From Thioclava marina (lineage in GTDB: Bacteria; Pseudomonadota; Alphaproteobacteria; Rhodobacterales; Rhodobacteraceae): a stretch of 64,000 nucleotides of DNA. The notes beneath the pieces are model-generated. The model had not been told where the DNA came from, did no database searches, and worked only from the letters and a program-made list of their open reading frames with translations. Below are positions 37,199-46,587 of this stretch, in pieces (the stretch's first letter is position 1; each line of letters opens with the position of its first letter). The translations under genes were made by a program, and so were the position numbers. The stretch spans positions 248,001 to 312,000 of the forward strand of contig NZ_MPZS01000002.1 of NCBI RefSeq assembly GCF_002020135.1, read 5' to 3'.

Positions 37199-39003
37199 CA
37201 GTAGACCCGCTTCTTGGGCGCGATCTTCTTCAGCTCGATGCCGCCATCGGCCTCGGGCGTCAGCGGATCGAGATGGACCGCGCGGAAGCTGAGTTTCACC
37301 TCGTTGCCATCGACATGCATGATCGAGTGCTTGCGCCAGTTCGCGTCGTCGCGATCCGGGTAATCCTCGTGCGCATGCGCACCGCGCGATTCCTTGCGGG
37401 CCTCGGCGCCGACGATGGTCGCCAGAGCGTTCGGCATCAGGTTCTCGAGTTCCAGCGTTTCCATCAGGTCCGAGTTCCAGATGAGCGAACGGTCGGTGAC
37501 CTTCAGATCGTCCAGCTTGGAAGCCACGACCTTCATCTTCTCGACACCTTCGGCCAACGTCTTGTCGGTGCGGAACACCGCCGCGTCGGCCTGCATCGTG
37601 CGCTGCATCTCGAGGCGCAGTTCGGCCGTGGGCGTGCCGCCATCGGCGTAACGCACCTTGTCGAAGCGGTCGAAGATCGCGTCGATCTTGGCTTTCGGGA
37701 TGATCGGGTTGGCGCTGTTCGGATCGACGATCTGACCGGCGCGGATCGCGGCGGCACGACCGAAGACCACGAGGTCGATCAGCGAGTTCGAACCCAGACG
37801 GTTTGCACCATGCACCGAAGCCGAACCCGCCTCGCCCACGGCCATCAGGCCGGGCACGATCGCATCGGGATTGTCGGCGGTCGGGTTGATGACCTCGCCA
37901 TGATAGTTCGTCGGGATACCGCCCATGTTGTAGTGCACGGTCGGCAGAACCGGGATCGGCTCTTTGGTGACGTCGACGCCGGCGAAGATCTTCGCCGATT
38001 CCGAGATCCCCGGCAGACGCTCGGCCAGCGCTTCCGGCGGAAGGTGGCTGAGGTTGAGGAAGATGTGGTCCTTGTGCTCGCCCACGCCGCGGCCTTCGCG
38101 GATCTCTAGCGTCATGCAGCGCGACACCACATCACGCGAGGCCAGATCCTTGTAGGTCGGAGCGTAACGCTCCATGAAGCGCTCGCCTTCGGAGTTGGTC
38201 AGGTAACCACCCTCGCCGCGCGCGCCCTCGGTGATGAGGCAGCCCGAGCCGTAGATGCCGGTCGGGTGGAACTGCACGAATTCCATGTCCTGAAGCGCGA
38301 GGCCAGCCCGCGCCACCATGCCGCCACCGTCGCCGGTGCAGGTATGGGCCGAGGTGGCCGAGAAATAGGCGCGGCCGTAGCCACCCGTGGCCAGAACCAC
38401 CATCTTCGCGTTGAAGACATGCATCGTGCCGTCGTCGAGTTTCCAGCAGACGACGCCCTGACACTGCCCGTCATCGGACATGATCAGGTCGATCGCGAAA
38501 TACTCGATGTAGAACTCGGCGTTGTTCTTCAGCGACTGACCGTAAAGCGTGTGCAGGATCGCGTGGCCGGTGCGGTCAGCGGCGGCACAGGTGCGCTGCA
38601 CGGGCGGGCCTTCACCGTATTCGGTGGTGTGGCCGCCGAAGGGGCGCTGGTAGATCTTGCCCTCTTCGGTGCGCGAGAACGGCACGCCGTAATGCTCGAG
38701 CTCGTAGACGGCCTTGGGGGCTTCGCGCGCGAGGTATTCCATCGCGTCGTTATCCCCGAGCCAGTCCGAGCCCTTGATCGTGTCATACATGTGCCACTGC
38801 CAGCTGTCCGGGCCCATGTTGCCCAGGGACGCGGCGATACCGCCCTGCGCGGCGACGGTGTGCGAGCGGGTCGGGAAGACCTTGGTCACGCAGGCGGTGC
38901 GCAGGCCCTGTTCGGCCATGCCCAGCGTGGCGCGCAGACCCGAGCCACCGGCGCCGACCACGACCACGTCGTAATTGTGGGTTTCGTATTCGTATGCAGC
39001 CAT
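37198..39003 (-). CDS. sdhA: Succinate dehydrogenase flavoprotein subunit
   Basis: 601 residues. The FAD-binding [19 protein letters not shown] (about 16-34) is followed by the covalent-FAD His48 in [30 protein letters not shown] and the active-site region [14 protein letters not shown] are present. It oxidises succinate to fumarate in the TCA cycle at the inner membrane. ATG 39003; the stop shares a base with the small lipoprotein gene. Confidence 0.97.
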   Translation of the reverse strand: MAAYEYETHNYDVVVVGAGGSGLRATLGMAEQGLRTACVTKVFPTRSHTVAAQGGIAASLGNMGPDSWQWHMYDTIKGSDWLGDNDAMEYLAREAPKAVYELEHYGVPFSRTEEGKIYQRPFGGHTTEYGEGPPVQRTCAAADRTGHAILHTLYGQSLKNNAEFYIEYFAIDLIMSDDGQCQGVVCWKLDDGTMHVFNAKMVVLATGGYGRAYFSATSAHTCTGDGGGMVARAGLALQDMEFVQFHPTGIYGSGCLITEGARGEGGYLTNSEGERFMERYAPTYKDLASRDVVSRCMTLEIREGRGVGEHKDHIFLNLSHLPPEALAERLPGISESAKIFAGVDVTKEPIPVLPTVHYNMGGIPTNYHGEVINPTADNPDAIVPGLMAVGEAGSASVHGANRLGSNSLIDLVVFGRAAAIRAGQIVDPNSANPIIPKAKIDAIFDRFDKVRYADGGTPTAELRLEMQRTMQADAAVFRTDKTLAEGVEKMKVVASKLDDLKVTDRSLIWNSDLMETLELENLMPNALATIVGAEARKESRGAHAHEDYPDRDDANWRKHSIMHVDGNEVKLSFRAVHLDPLTPEADGGIELKKIAPKKRVY

Positions 39004-39019
39004 TTGCCTCGTCCCGTTA

Positions 39020-39412
39020 TCAGTTGCCCAGCAGAAGGCCGATGAAGACCATCTTGCCGAGTGCATAGAGTGCGGTCGCCATGATCACGTAAGCCAGCGA
39101 ATGCATCGCGATCTTGAGCGCCTTGCCGGCGGTGCCGTGCACGTAGTCTTCGATCCAGACTTCGGTGCCCTTCGCGAAGTGCTGCATGCCGACGATCACG
39201 ATCAGCGCGGTCAGGATCGCCGGGAAGGGGCTCGCGAAGGTGGAGATCACGGTCTGCTGGTCAGCGCCCAGCGTGGTGCCGACGATGAAGAGCCAGGTCG
39301 GAATCATGAAGGCAAGCGCCACGGCGGATGCCGACATCCACCAGTGATGCTCGGTACCGGTGCCCGAGGCACCTTTGCCAACGGCGCGTTTGCGGTCGGT
39401 GAGGTAACGCAT
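39020..39412 (-). CDS. sdhD: Succinate dehydrogenase membrane anchor subunit
   Basis: 130 residues with three hydrophobic segments ([54 protein letters not shown]). The [16 protein letters not shown] segment carries the haem/quinone-side residues. It forms the membrane anchor of complex II with SdhC. Gap of 11 bases from sdhC and 16 to sdhA. Confidence 0.93.
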   Translation of the reverse strand: MRYLTDRKRAVGKGASGTGTEHHWWMSASAVALAFMIPTWLFIVGTTLGADQQTVISTFASPFPAILTALIVIVGMQHFAKGTEVWIEDYVHGTAGKALKIAMHSLAYVIMATALYALGKMVFIGLLLGN

Positions 39413-39423
39413 CTCGGCCTCCG

Positions 39424-39813
39424 TTACAGATGAATGATGATGAGGGTCAGCGCGGTCAGCACGACCGAGCCGATGATGCAGACCCAGCCGAGCATTTCGG
39501 CGGTCTTGATGTCCATGTAGCGGCCGGTATCCCAGATCAGGTGACGGATCCCTGCAAGGTAGTGATACCAGACGCCCAGCAGCGACAGGGTGAAGACCAG
39601 ATCGCCGAACCAAGAGGTCGCGATCGCGTTCACGAAGTCGAAATAGGCGGGGCTGGTCGCCGCGGCGAGCAGCCACCAGACGAGCAGCAGCACGCCGACG
39701 ATGATCCCGTTGCCGGTGATCCGCGTCATGATCGACGAGAACGACGTCATCTGCGGGCGGTAGATTTGAAGGTGCGGGGAAAGCGGGCGCTCAACCTGTT
39801 TCACTTCAGCCAT
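39424..39813 (-). CDS. sdhC: Succinate dehydrogenase cytochrome b556 subunit
   Basis: 129 residues with the family start RPLSPHLQIYRPQMTSFSSI, containing the ubiquinone-site Ser and Arg. Three membrane segments follow, with the haem-ligand His region WYHYLAGIRHLIWDTG. First gene of the sdh operon. Upstream, 39814-40069, lies the pair of TGTGATCACA sites, so this is the gene whose promoter they control. Confidence 0.94.
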   Translation of the reverse strand: MAEVKQVERPLSPHLQIYRPQMTSFSSIMTRITGNGIIVGVLLLVWWLLAAATSPAYFDFVNAIATSWFGDLVFTLSLLGVWYHYLAGIRHLIWDTGRYMDIKTAEMLGWVCIIGSVVLTALTLIIIHL

Positions 39814-39987
39814 GATCGGTCCCTTTGTTCGCTGGGCTCGACACAAGCAGCGCCCCATGAACGGGGTCCGGGCTTGCGCGGAGCTGGCCGGAATTGGGTT
39901 TGTTACTAACGCAATTTTCCCCCAAGTCACGCGCTCAGAGCATGAAAAACTGTGATTTGCGCTCAAACAGGGGTGAAAAATTCGCTT

Positions 39988-40018
39988 TGTGATCACATAA
40001 ATTCTGAGCGTGATCACA
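39988..40018 (-). promoter_or_regulatory. Paired AkgR-type operators upstream of sdhC
   Basis: Two palindromes, TGTGATCACA at 39988-39997 and CGTGATCACA at 40009-40018, have centres exactly 21 bp apart (two helical turns). They start 175 bases upstream of the sdhC ATG. Between and around them the spacer carries TTCTGAGC. The same layout occurs upstream of sucC. A weaker 9-base palindrome GTTACTAAC lies nearer the gene at 39902-39910. Confidence 0.72.
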
Positions 40019-40069
40019 TGTTACCGCTCGCGGAGGCCGCAGCCCCCGCGAGTGAGTCTCCCGCCGCGA

Positions 40070-41104
40070 TCAGGTCGGCATCAGCGCCCAGTAATCGAGA
40101 TCGAGCAGCACTTCGGGCAGGTATTTCCCGTCCTCGCCCTTATAGGCGAACTCACTCGCACCCTGTTTCGTGGCGACCAGCCGCAGCCGGATCGCGCCGA
40201 CGCCGGGAATGTCGGTCTCGGCGCGGTCGAGCACTTCCGACCAGGCCTTCACCGTATCGCCCGAGAAGCAGGGATTGGCATGTGCGCCGCCATTGAGCGC
40301 CACGATCATCTGCGCGTTGGCCAGTCCGTTGAACGAGAGCGCGCGGGCCATCGAGATCACATGCCCGCCATAGATCAGGCGCTGGCCATCCTCGCGGAAG
40401 GTGGCGTCGAAATGCACCTTGGCGGTGTTCTGCCACAGCCGGGTGGCGATCATGTGCTCGGCTTCCTCGATCGTGACGCCGTCCACATGGTCGATCTTCT
40501 CGCCAATCTCGTAATCGCCCCAGCGATGCGGTTCGCCCGCGAGGTCGAAATCGTAGCCTTCGAAACTCAGCCCCTCAGGGATAACCAGATCCTCAGGGGC
40601 CACGACCTTGGCCAGTTCGGGCAGCACGGTCTCGGGTGCGGGGGCCTCGAAGTCGCGTTTGCGCACCATTACCCAGCGCACATATTCCAGCACGACCTCA
40701 TCCATCTGGTTGAAGCCGCGGGTGCGGACATAGACCACCCCGGATTTGCCGTTCGAGTTCTGCTTAACCCCGATCACTTCGCTTTCGGAGCGCAGCGTAT
40801 CGCCCGGATAGACCGGCTTGATCCAGCGACCTTCCGCATAGCCAAGGTTCGCCACCGCATTGAGCGAGACATCCGGCACCGTCTTGCCGAAGACGACGTG
40901 GAAGGCGATCAGATCGTCGAGCGGCGAGCCCTCGAGCCCGCAGGCAGCCGCGAACTCGTCCGAGGAATAGAGCGCGTGACGTGCCGGATAGAGCGCGTGA
41001 TAGAGCGCGCGCTCCCCTTCCGCGACGGTGCGCGGCACCGCGTGGCGGATCACGTCGCCGATCTTGTAATCCTCGAAGAAACGGCCCGGATTGGTCTTGC
41101 CCAT
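40070..41104 (-). CDS. mch: Mesaconyl-CoA hydratase (MaoC family)
   Basis: 344 residues, two hot-dog-fold MaoC domains. In the ethylmalonyl-CoA pathway it hydrates mesaconyl-C1-CoA to beta-methylmalyl-CoA. The start GKTNPGRFFEDYKIGD and ALYPARHALYSSDEFA match R. sphaeroides Mch as I know it. ATG 41104 is chosen: GGGAGAG lies 5 bases before it but only 2 before the ATG at 41107. Position next to mcl2 supports the pathway assignment. Confidence 0.88.
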   Translation of the reverse strand: MGKTNPGRFFEDYKIGDVIRHAVPRTVAEGERALYHALYPARHALYSSDEFAAACGLEGSPLDDLIAFHVVFGKTVPDVSLNAVANLGYAEGRWIKPVYPGDTLRSESEVIGVKQNSNGKSGVVYVRTRGFNQMDEVVLEYVRWVMVRKRDFEAPAPETVLPELAKVVAPEDLVIPEGLSFEGYDFDLAGEPHRWGDYEIGEKIDHVDGVTIEEAEHMIATRLWQNTAKVHFDATFREDGQRLIYGGHVISMARALSFNGLANAQMIVALNGGAHANPCFSGDTVKAWSEVLDRAETDIPGVGAIRLRLVATKQGASEFAYKGEDGKYLPEVLLDLDYWALMPT

Positions 41105-41310
41105 CATTGCTCTCCCAGCTTCATGTCGGGGTGATATTCGCCCGCGATTTCCTTGGTCACGGCCTGCGCGCAACGCATCACGCCCTTCGCCTGATCGAAG
41201 GCGTATTGCGGATCGCCATGCAGCGCCCAGCCCTTCGAGAGCGCGAGGCTGACCTTGTGGCAAAAGGCCGAGGTGTCGTCTTCGGTAAGCAAACGATAGA
41301 TCAGTGCCAT
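41104..41310 (-). CDS. DUF1737 small protein
   Basis: 68 residues: ALIYRLLTEDDTSAFCHKVS then GWALHGDPQYAFDQ. The LSKGWALHG segment is typical of DUF1737, small soluble proteins of unknown function. It is translationally coupled to mch (stop and start overlap) and separated by one base from the NnrU-like gene. Cys17 and Cys46 are its only cysteines. Confidence 0.8.
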   Translation of the reverse strand: MALIYRLLTEDDTSAFCHKVSLALSKGWALHGDPQYAFDQAKGVMRCAQAVTKEIAGEYHPDMKLGEQ

Positions 41311-41311
41311 G

Positions 41312-41863
41312 TTACGCCCCGAAAACCGCGTAGCCGAACCAGTAGTGGATGCCCGCGATCGCGCCATAAAGGATCAGCGTGCCGACGATGCCACCGATTT
41401 CCTTACCGATATTGACCTGCGGGTTGGGCTTGGCGGGCTTGCTCTGCTTGTTGATCAGGATCACCTCCAGCACCGCCCAGGCCAGCAGACCGCCGAACAG
41501 GATGATCCCCGGCAGGGTCGGATTGACCAGAAGATGCGCGAGCGCCCAGGTCTTTACCCCGGTCAGCTGCGGGTGGCGGATCTTGCCGCTGAGCCACAGT
41601 TTCATGCCCGAGACCGCGAACAGATAGACCGCGAACAGCATCAGCAGGTTGTTGACGCCTTTAAGCGCCGCGTTCGGCGTCCAGAGATAGAAAACCGGAT
41701 CGGCAGCGCGCCAGCCGATGAACATCAGCACGACGCTGATCAGAACGAGTGCGGCCACCATCGGACGCTCCGCGCCCTTGAGCGCGCGCCGGAAGCCCGG
41801 GAAGATCCGTTTCGCGAGATGTGCCAGCGACCAGATCAGGACGCCGAGGATGAGAAGTGCCAT
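41312..41863 (-). CDS. NnrU-family membrane protein
   Basis: 183 residues with about five hydrophobic segments; hallmark KIRHPQLTGVKTWALAHLLVN (about 93-113). NnrU is named for a denitrification-associated gene, but relatives resemble isoprenoid/carotenoid isomerases such as Z-ISO, which bind haem. There is no denitrification gene here; it sits in the ethylmalonyl-CoA operon between mcl2 (12-base gap) and DUF1737. Role inferred only as a membrane protein co-expressed with this pathway. Confidence 0.82.
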   Translation of the reverse strand: MALLILGVLIWSLAHLAKRIFPGFRRALKGAERPMVAALVLISVVLMFIGWRAADPVFYLWTPNAALKGVNNLLMLFAVYLFAVSGMKLWLSGKIRHPQLTGVKTWALAHLLVNPTLPGIILFGGLLAWAVLEVILINKQSKPAKPNPQVNIGKEIGGIVGTLILYGAIAGIHYWFGYAVFGA

Positions 41864-41875
41864 TGCGATTGCCTC

Positions 41876-42736
41876 TTAGCTGCCAAGCGCGGCAATCGCC
41901 TCCGCCTTGGCGAGGATCTGCCGCGCGGTGACGATATGCAGATTCTCCACGATCTTACCATCCACGACCGCAACCCCCTGCCCCGCGGCCTCGGCCTCTT
42001 CGAAGGCCGCGATCTGACGCTTGGCGAGATCGATCTCGGCTTCCGAAGGCGCGAAGGCGGCGTTGCAGACCGTCAGTTGCGCCGGGTGGATCAGCGTCTT
42101 GCCGTCAAAGCCCATGTCGCGGCCCTGATCGCATTCGAATTTCAGGCCCTCGTCATCTTTGAACGCGTTGTAGACGCCATCGACGATGATCTTGCCATGA
42201 GCCTTGGCCGCCAGCAGGCACAGGCCCAACCCCGCCTGCATCGGCAGACGGTCGGCGCGGAAGCGGCTCCCGAGTTCCTTCGCGAGATCGTTGGTGCCCA
42301 TCACCATCCCCTCGAGCCGCGGATGCGCGGCGATGGCGCCTGCGTTGAGCATCCCCAACGCGGTCTCCATCATCGCCCAGAGAGACACGCCCGGGATCAG
42401 ATCGGCCACCGCGTCCAGATCCCCCGTCGTCGAGACCTTCGGGATCAGGATCGCATCGACCTTGGCGCCTGCGCGGATCGCCTCGGCAAAGGCGAGGATG
42501 TCTTCGCGACCCCAGTCGGTGTCGAGCCCGTTCACCCGCACAATCCGCATCCGCGGGCCGTAATCGGCCTCGGCCAGCGTCTTCGCCAGCAGCGCGCGGG
42601 CATTCACCTTCTCGTCAATGGCAACGGCGTCCTCGAGATCGAAGATGATCGCATCACAGGCCAACCCCGTGGCTTTCTCCAGCGCACGCTCTTTCGAGCC
42701 GGGAATGTAGAGCACGGAACGGGTGGGGCGGGCCAT
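41876..42736 (-). CDS. mcl2: (3S)-malyl-CoA thioesterase, CitE/HpcH family
   Basis: 286 residues, TIM barrel related to citrate lyase beta. Motifs are SVLYIPGSKERALEKATGLA, IFDLEDAVA (metal-binding Asp), IPKVS and GMVMGTNDLAKELGSR, with DGKTLIHPAQL near the C-terminus. It matches R. sphaeroides Mcl2, which hydrolyses (3S)-malyl-CoA to malate in acetate assimilation, better than the longer Mcl1 lyase. ATG 42736 has GGAGA 6 bases upstream. First gene of the operon mcl2-nnrU-DUF1737-mch. Confidence 0.85.
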   Translation of the reverse strand: MARPTRSVLYIPGSKERALEKATGLACDAIIFDLEDAVAIDEKVNARALLAKTLAEADYGPRMRIVRVNGLDTDWGREDILAFAEAIRAGAKVDAILIPKVSTTGDLDAVADLIPGVSLWAMMETALGMLNAGAIAAHPRLEGMVMGTNDLAKELGSRFRADRLPMQAGLGLCLLAAKAHGKIIVDGVYNAFKDDEGLKFECDQGRDMGFDGKTLIHPAQLTVCNAAFAPSEAEIDLAKRQIAAFEEAEAAGQGVAVVDGKIVENLHIVTARQILAKAEAIAALGS

Positions 42737-42925
42737 TTGATTCTCCATCTCGCAATTTTCTTTCGCCAGATCGCACAAACGAGACAGAATCGGCAAGCCC
42801 CGATTTGCCGCAACGCAGAAAAATCGCCTCTTTGCGGGACGCTGCGCGGAGCTCGCGTGGGAGGTTAACCCTATTTTCGCATCTCGCGGCGCAGGTTCGG
42901 GACTTCTGTGACGAAAGGGCGCGTT

Positions 42926-43237
42926 ATGCTGCAAAAGATGATCGGCCTCTCCCTCGGCTTCGCTTTGGTGGTTGCGCTTGCGCAGCGCGCGCCCGCCGAA
43001 ACCGCCTCTTGCGGCCAGCGCGCCGATCTCGTGTCCCAACTCCAAACCCGCTATCTCGAGACCCGCCGCGCCATCGCGCTGGCGGAAAACAACGCGGTGC
43101 TTGAGATCTTCGCCTCCGAAAGCGGGAGCTGGACAATTCTCGTTACGCGCGCGAACGGGCAAAGCTGCCTGATCGCCTCGGGAGAGGCCTTCGAAGCGCT
43201 TGCCGAAACGCTGCCGGCTCAGGACACCGCGCTCTAG
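42926..43237 (+). CDS. Small exported protein, unknown
   Basis: 103 residues with signal peptide (LQKMIGLSLGFALVVALAQR, predicted cleavage around APAE). A mature alpha/beta domain follows with Cys pairing possible (ASCGQRADL and SCLIASGEAF). ATG 42926 follows an AAAGGG ribosome site; GTG 42908 has none. It is divergent from mcl2 and converges on the TauE gene with a 4-base overlap. No family recognised. Confidence 0.65.
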   Translation: MLQKMIGLSLGFALVVALAQRAPAETASCGQRADLVSQLQTRYLETRRAIALAENNAVLEIFASESGSWTILVTRANGQSCLIASGEAFEALAETLPAQDTAL

Positions 43238-43980
43238 GCGAAAATCGCCTGGTGGATCAGCTTTAGAGAAATCAGCAGCAGCGCCCAGATCACGATCTTG
43301 TAGAAGATCTCGGTGGGCATCCGCTTCACCAGCCAAACCCCGAGAAACACCGCTCCCGAGGCCGGAACGGCGAGGATCATCGCCGTGCCCAACGAATCCC
43401 AATTCACCTCGCCCAAAGCGATGTAGGGGCCGAGCTTCGCCAGATTCACATAGGAAAACAGCACCGTCGCTGTGCCCGCGAAGACCTGCTTGGGGAGGTT
43501 GAGGGGGATCGTGTAGGTCTGAAAGGGCGGCGCGCCGGAATGGCTGACGAAGCTGGTGAAGCCCGCAATCGTGCCCCAGAACAGCCCCGGCGCGACCTTC
43601 GCCTCCTGGCGCGCGCCGGGCCGATGCCGGAACAGCGCGTTGAGCGCGAACACCGCACCGATCGTCCCCACCATCAGCGTCACCCAACGCTCGGACACGA
43701 TCTCGGCGGTGGCCCAGCCAATGCCGATCCCGATCGTCGTGGCGGGAATCATGATCGCGAGCACACGCCGGTCGAACGCCTTGCGATAGGCCCAGAGGCC
43801 GAACATGTCCGCGACGATATAGACCGGCAGCAAGAGCCCCGCGGCCGCGACCGGATCCATCACCATCGCCAACACCGGAACCGAGATCGATGCCGCCATC
43901 GGGATACCGCCCTTCGACAGGCCGACCATCACCGCAGCAAGAAGTGCCAGGGCCCAGCCCGTCACACTCAGTTCCAACAT
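43234..43980 (-). CDS. TauE/SafE-family sulfite/anion exporter
   Basis: 248 residues with about eight hydrophobic segments and the two TauE/SafE repeats: AAVMVGLSKGGIPMAASIS near the N-terminus and GTIAGFTSFVSHSGAPPFQTY in the middle. The family exports sulfite or sulfonate-type anions across the inner membrane. Nothing in the neighbourhood identifies the substrate. Confidence 0.85.
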   Translation of the reverse strand: MLELSVTGWALALLAAVMVGLSKGGIPMAASISVPVLAMVMDPVAAAGLLLPVYIVADMFGLWAYRKAFDRRVLAIMIPATTIGIGIGWATAEIVSERWVTLMVGTIGAVFALNALFRHRPGARQEAKVAPGLFWGTIAGFTSFVSHSGAPPFQTYTIPLNLPKQVFAGTATVLFSYVNLAKLGPYIALGEVNWDSLGTAMILAVPASGAVFLGVWLVKRMPTEIFYKIVIWALLLISLKLIHQAIFA

Positions 43981-44075
43981 CGCGTTTTCTCCTCCCGATC
44001 GAGAATCGCCCTCCCCGACCGTTGTCCCTGAGTTGCATGGGGACGGGTCGAAGGGAACCGCGACCCCGAAAAGAG

Positions 44076-44128
44076 AATGTAAGCAAAGTCCGAAAGCGGA
44101 CCGCTTCGGCATACATTTGCATACATTT
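44076..44128. promoter_or_regulatory. Nested inverted and direct repeats upstream of mdh
   Basis: AATGTAAGCAAA (44076-44087) is an inverted near-match of TTTGCATACATT (44116-44127). Inside is CCGAAAGCGGACCGCTTCGG (44090-44109), an imperfect palindrome. GCATACATTT is repeated directly at 44109 and 44119, one helical turn apart. The block ends 106 bases before the mdh ATG. Confidence 0.5.
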
Positions 44129-44188
44129 TTTCGTTTCCGCGCCCCGCCGCAGCGCAGCACCCTTGCCCTTTGGGAACCAAAGAGCTAG

Positions 44189-45196
<1,008 letters not shown>

Positions 45197-45222
45197 TCGA
45201 AAATCAAGCCTGATCCGAATTT

Positions 45223-45255
45223 GGGGCGCGCCTTCGGGCGCGCTCTTTGCGTTTT
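45223..45255 (+). terminator. Terminator of mdh
   Basis: GCGCGCC-TTCG-GGCGCGC (45226-45243), extended by two weak pairs, is followed by TCTTTGCGTTTTC. It separates mdh from the opposite-strand glycosyltransferase gene. Confidence 0.6.
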
Positions 45256-45286
45256 CTGGCCGGCGAGTCCGTCAGGGCGATGATGG

Positions 45287-46351
45287 TCACGCTGAACTGA
45301 CGAGCGGCTCGGGGTCAAAGCCAAACGCGTCGTGCAGCCGGCCGATCAGATCCGCCTCGTGACGGATCAGCGCGCGATCGAACCCTGCTGGGCTCAGATC
45401 GACCTTATCTCCAAAGAGCGCGTGTGTTTCCTCGGCGATGGCCAGCTGCGGGCGGATCAACAGCTCATGCGCCGCCAGTTCCTCGGCTTCGTAATCGCGC
45501 AGGCCCTGGACGTCCCACCACAGCCGCATCAGCTCATCGGGATCTTCGGCGCGCAAGGCGGCCTCGTTGAACTGGGCGGTGCGCGAATTGACATAGGGCA
45601 CCGGCTGCCCCGTCACCTTGGTCGTCACCCGACGCAGCATCTTGAGCAGGAAATGCAGCGGCGTAAGCCCGTCGAAATGCATCAGCCGCGCGTTGTAGCT
45701 GGGTCGATAGGGCAGATCGTTGACCGTGCTGTCCCAATGGCTGAGCGGGAAATGCACCCCGATCGCATAGCCGCGCCCCGAGCGCACCACCGGCTTGCCC
45801 GCGACATGGCCTGCAAGCCCCTTGTGCAGGTAGCGCGCGCGCAAACCATAGAACAGCAGCCCTTCCTCGGCGAAACCATCCCAGCGTCGGCGGAAGGCAC
45901 CCGCGAAGATATCGGCGCCGGGCGCCTTGCTCAGATAACAGCGCTCGTCCACCTCGAGCCGCAGCCACGCCTTCTGCTCCCCGGTCTTGGCCAGTTCCCA
46001 TTCGAGCGGGCGCGCGAGGCTCACGAACTCGTCCGCATCGCAATGGATGAGCCAATCCAGATCGGTTTCGGCCAGGGTCCGGGTCGCATTGTATTTCTGC
46101 CGTCCCTGATGGCGCGCCGGTCGCTTGTTGCGCCAGCCCCGCGCCCAGCCATCTTCGCCCGAATGGTGGACGAACACGCCGTCGACCCCGCCGATCAGAG
46201 CCTCGGCCTCGGGGTTGGGCCGGTCGAAGAACACATGAACCTCGCTCGCCCCGATCGCGCGGTGATGCGCGACATAGGCCGCGACCAGCGCTGCGGGCTC
46301 ATCCACGGTGGCCACGACGCCCCAGCGCGGCATCTCTTCACTTTGCGTCAT
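45287..46351 (-). CDS. Glycosyltransferase family 2-like protein
   Basis: 354 residues. The GT-A pattern is seen in WGVVATVDEPAALVAAYVAH, EVHVFFDRPNPEA and the metal-binding DLDWLIHCDADEFV. A C-terminal region contains HFDGLTPLHFLLKMLRR. It is similar to proteins grouped with GT2/GT92-like transferases acting on cell-surface sugars. It lies between mdh and sucC on the opposite strand and shares its upstream region with sucC. ATG 46351 is the best start but its ribosome site is weak. Confidence 0.8.
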   Translation of the reverse strand: MTQSEEMPRWGVVATVDEPAALVAAYVAHHRAIGASEVHVFFDRPNPEAEALIGGVDGVFVHHSGEDGWARGWRNKRPARHQGRQKYNATRTLAETDLDWLIHCDADEFVSLARPLEWELAKTGEQKAWLRLEVDERCYLSKAPGADIFAGAFRRRWDGFAEEGLLFYGLRARYLHKGLAGHVAGKPVVRSGRGYAIGVHFPLSHWDSTVNDLPYRPSYNARLMHFDGLTPLHFLLKMLRRVTTKVTGQPVPYVNSRTAQFNEAALRAEDPDELMRLWWDVQGLRDYEAEELAAHELLIRPQLAIAEETHALFGDKVDLSPAGFDRALIRHEADLIGRLHDAFGFDPEPLVSSA

Positions 46352-46447
46352 ACGCCTGTCATGCTTCGACTGTCCCTTTCCCGCAACTGACTCGATTTTC
46401 GCGAGTCGTGCCAGTGCCCGCATGCCACACTGCAGCATTTTGGCATT

Positions 46448-46478
46448 TGTGATCACACATTTTGAGCCTGTGATCACA
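46448..46478 (+). promoter_or_regulatory. Paired AkgR-type operators upstream of sucC
   Basis: Two perfect TGTGATCACA palindromes lie at 46448-46457 and 46469-46478, with centres 21 bp apart. They start 140 bases before the sucC ATG and 97 bases from the divergent glycosyltransferase ATG. The spacer contains TTTTGAGC, matching TTCTGAGC at the sdh site. Confidence 0.75.
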
Positions 46479-46587
46479 TATGTCGTTTTTTCAGGCCGAG
46501 CGAGGCGAATTGTCGCGATTTCAGTTTGAGTGAAGTCTCAAAGCGCCTAGAACCCCTGCAAATCGCACCAGCATGGGGTATCCAAGG

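Noticed and set aside
39988-40018. TGTGATCACA as a CRP/FNR site
   Set aside because: CRP/FNR sites have a 4-6 base spacer (TGTGA-N6-TCACA, TTGAT-N4-ATCAA). Here the halves are adjacent with no spacer, and the GntR gene carries the same motif.
40027-40052. Hairpin CTCGCGG/CCGCGAG after mch as a terminator
   Set aside because: The stem is only 7 bp with a 12-base loop, and no T-run follows on either strand.
41312-41863. NnrU as evidence of denitrification
   Set aside because: No nitrite or nitric oxide reductase genes are in the window, and the gene sits in an ethylmalonyl-CoA operon.
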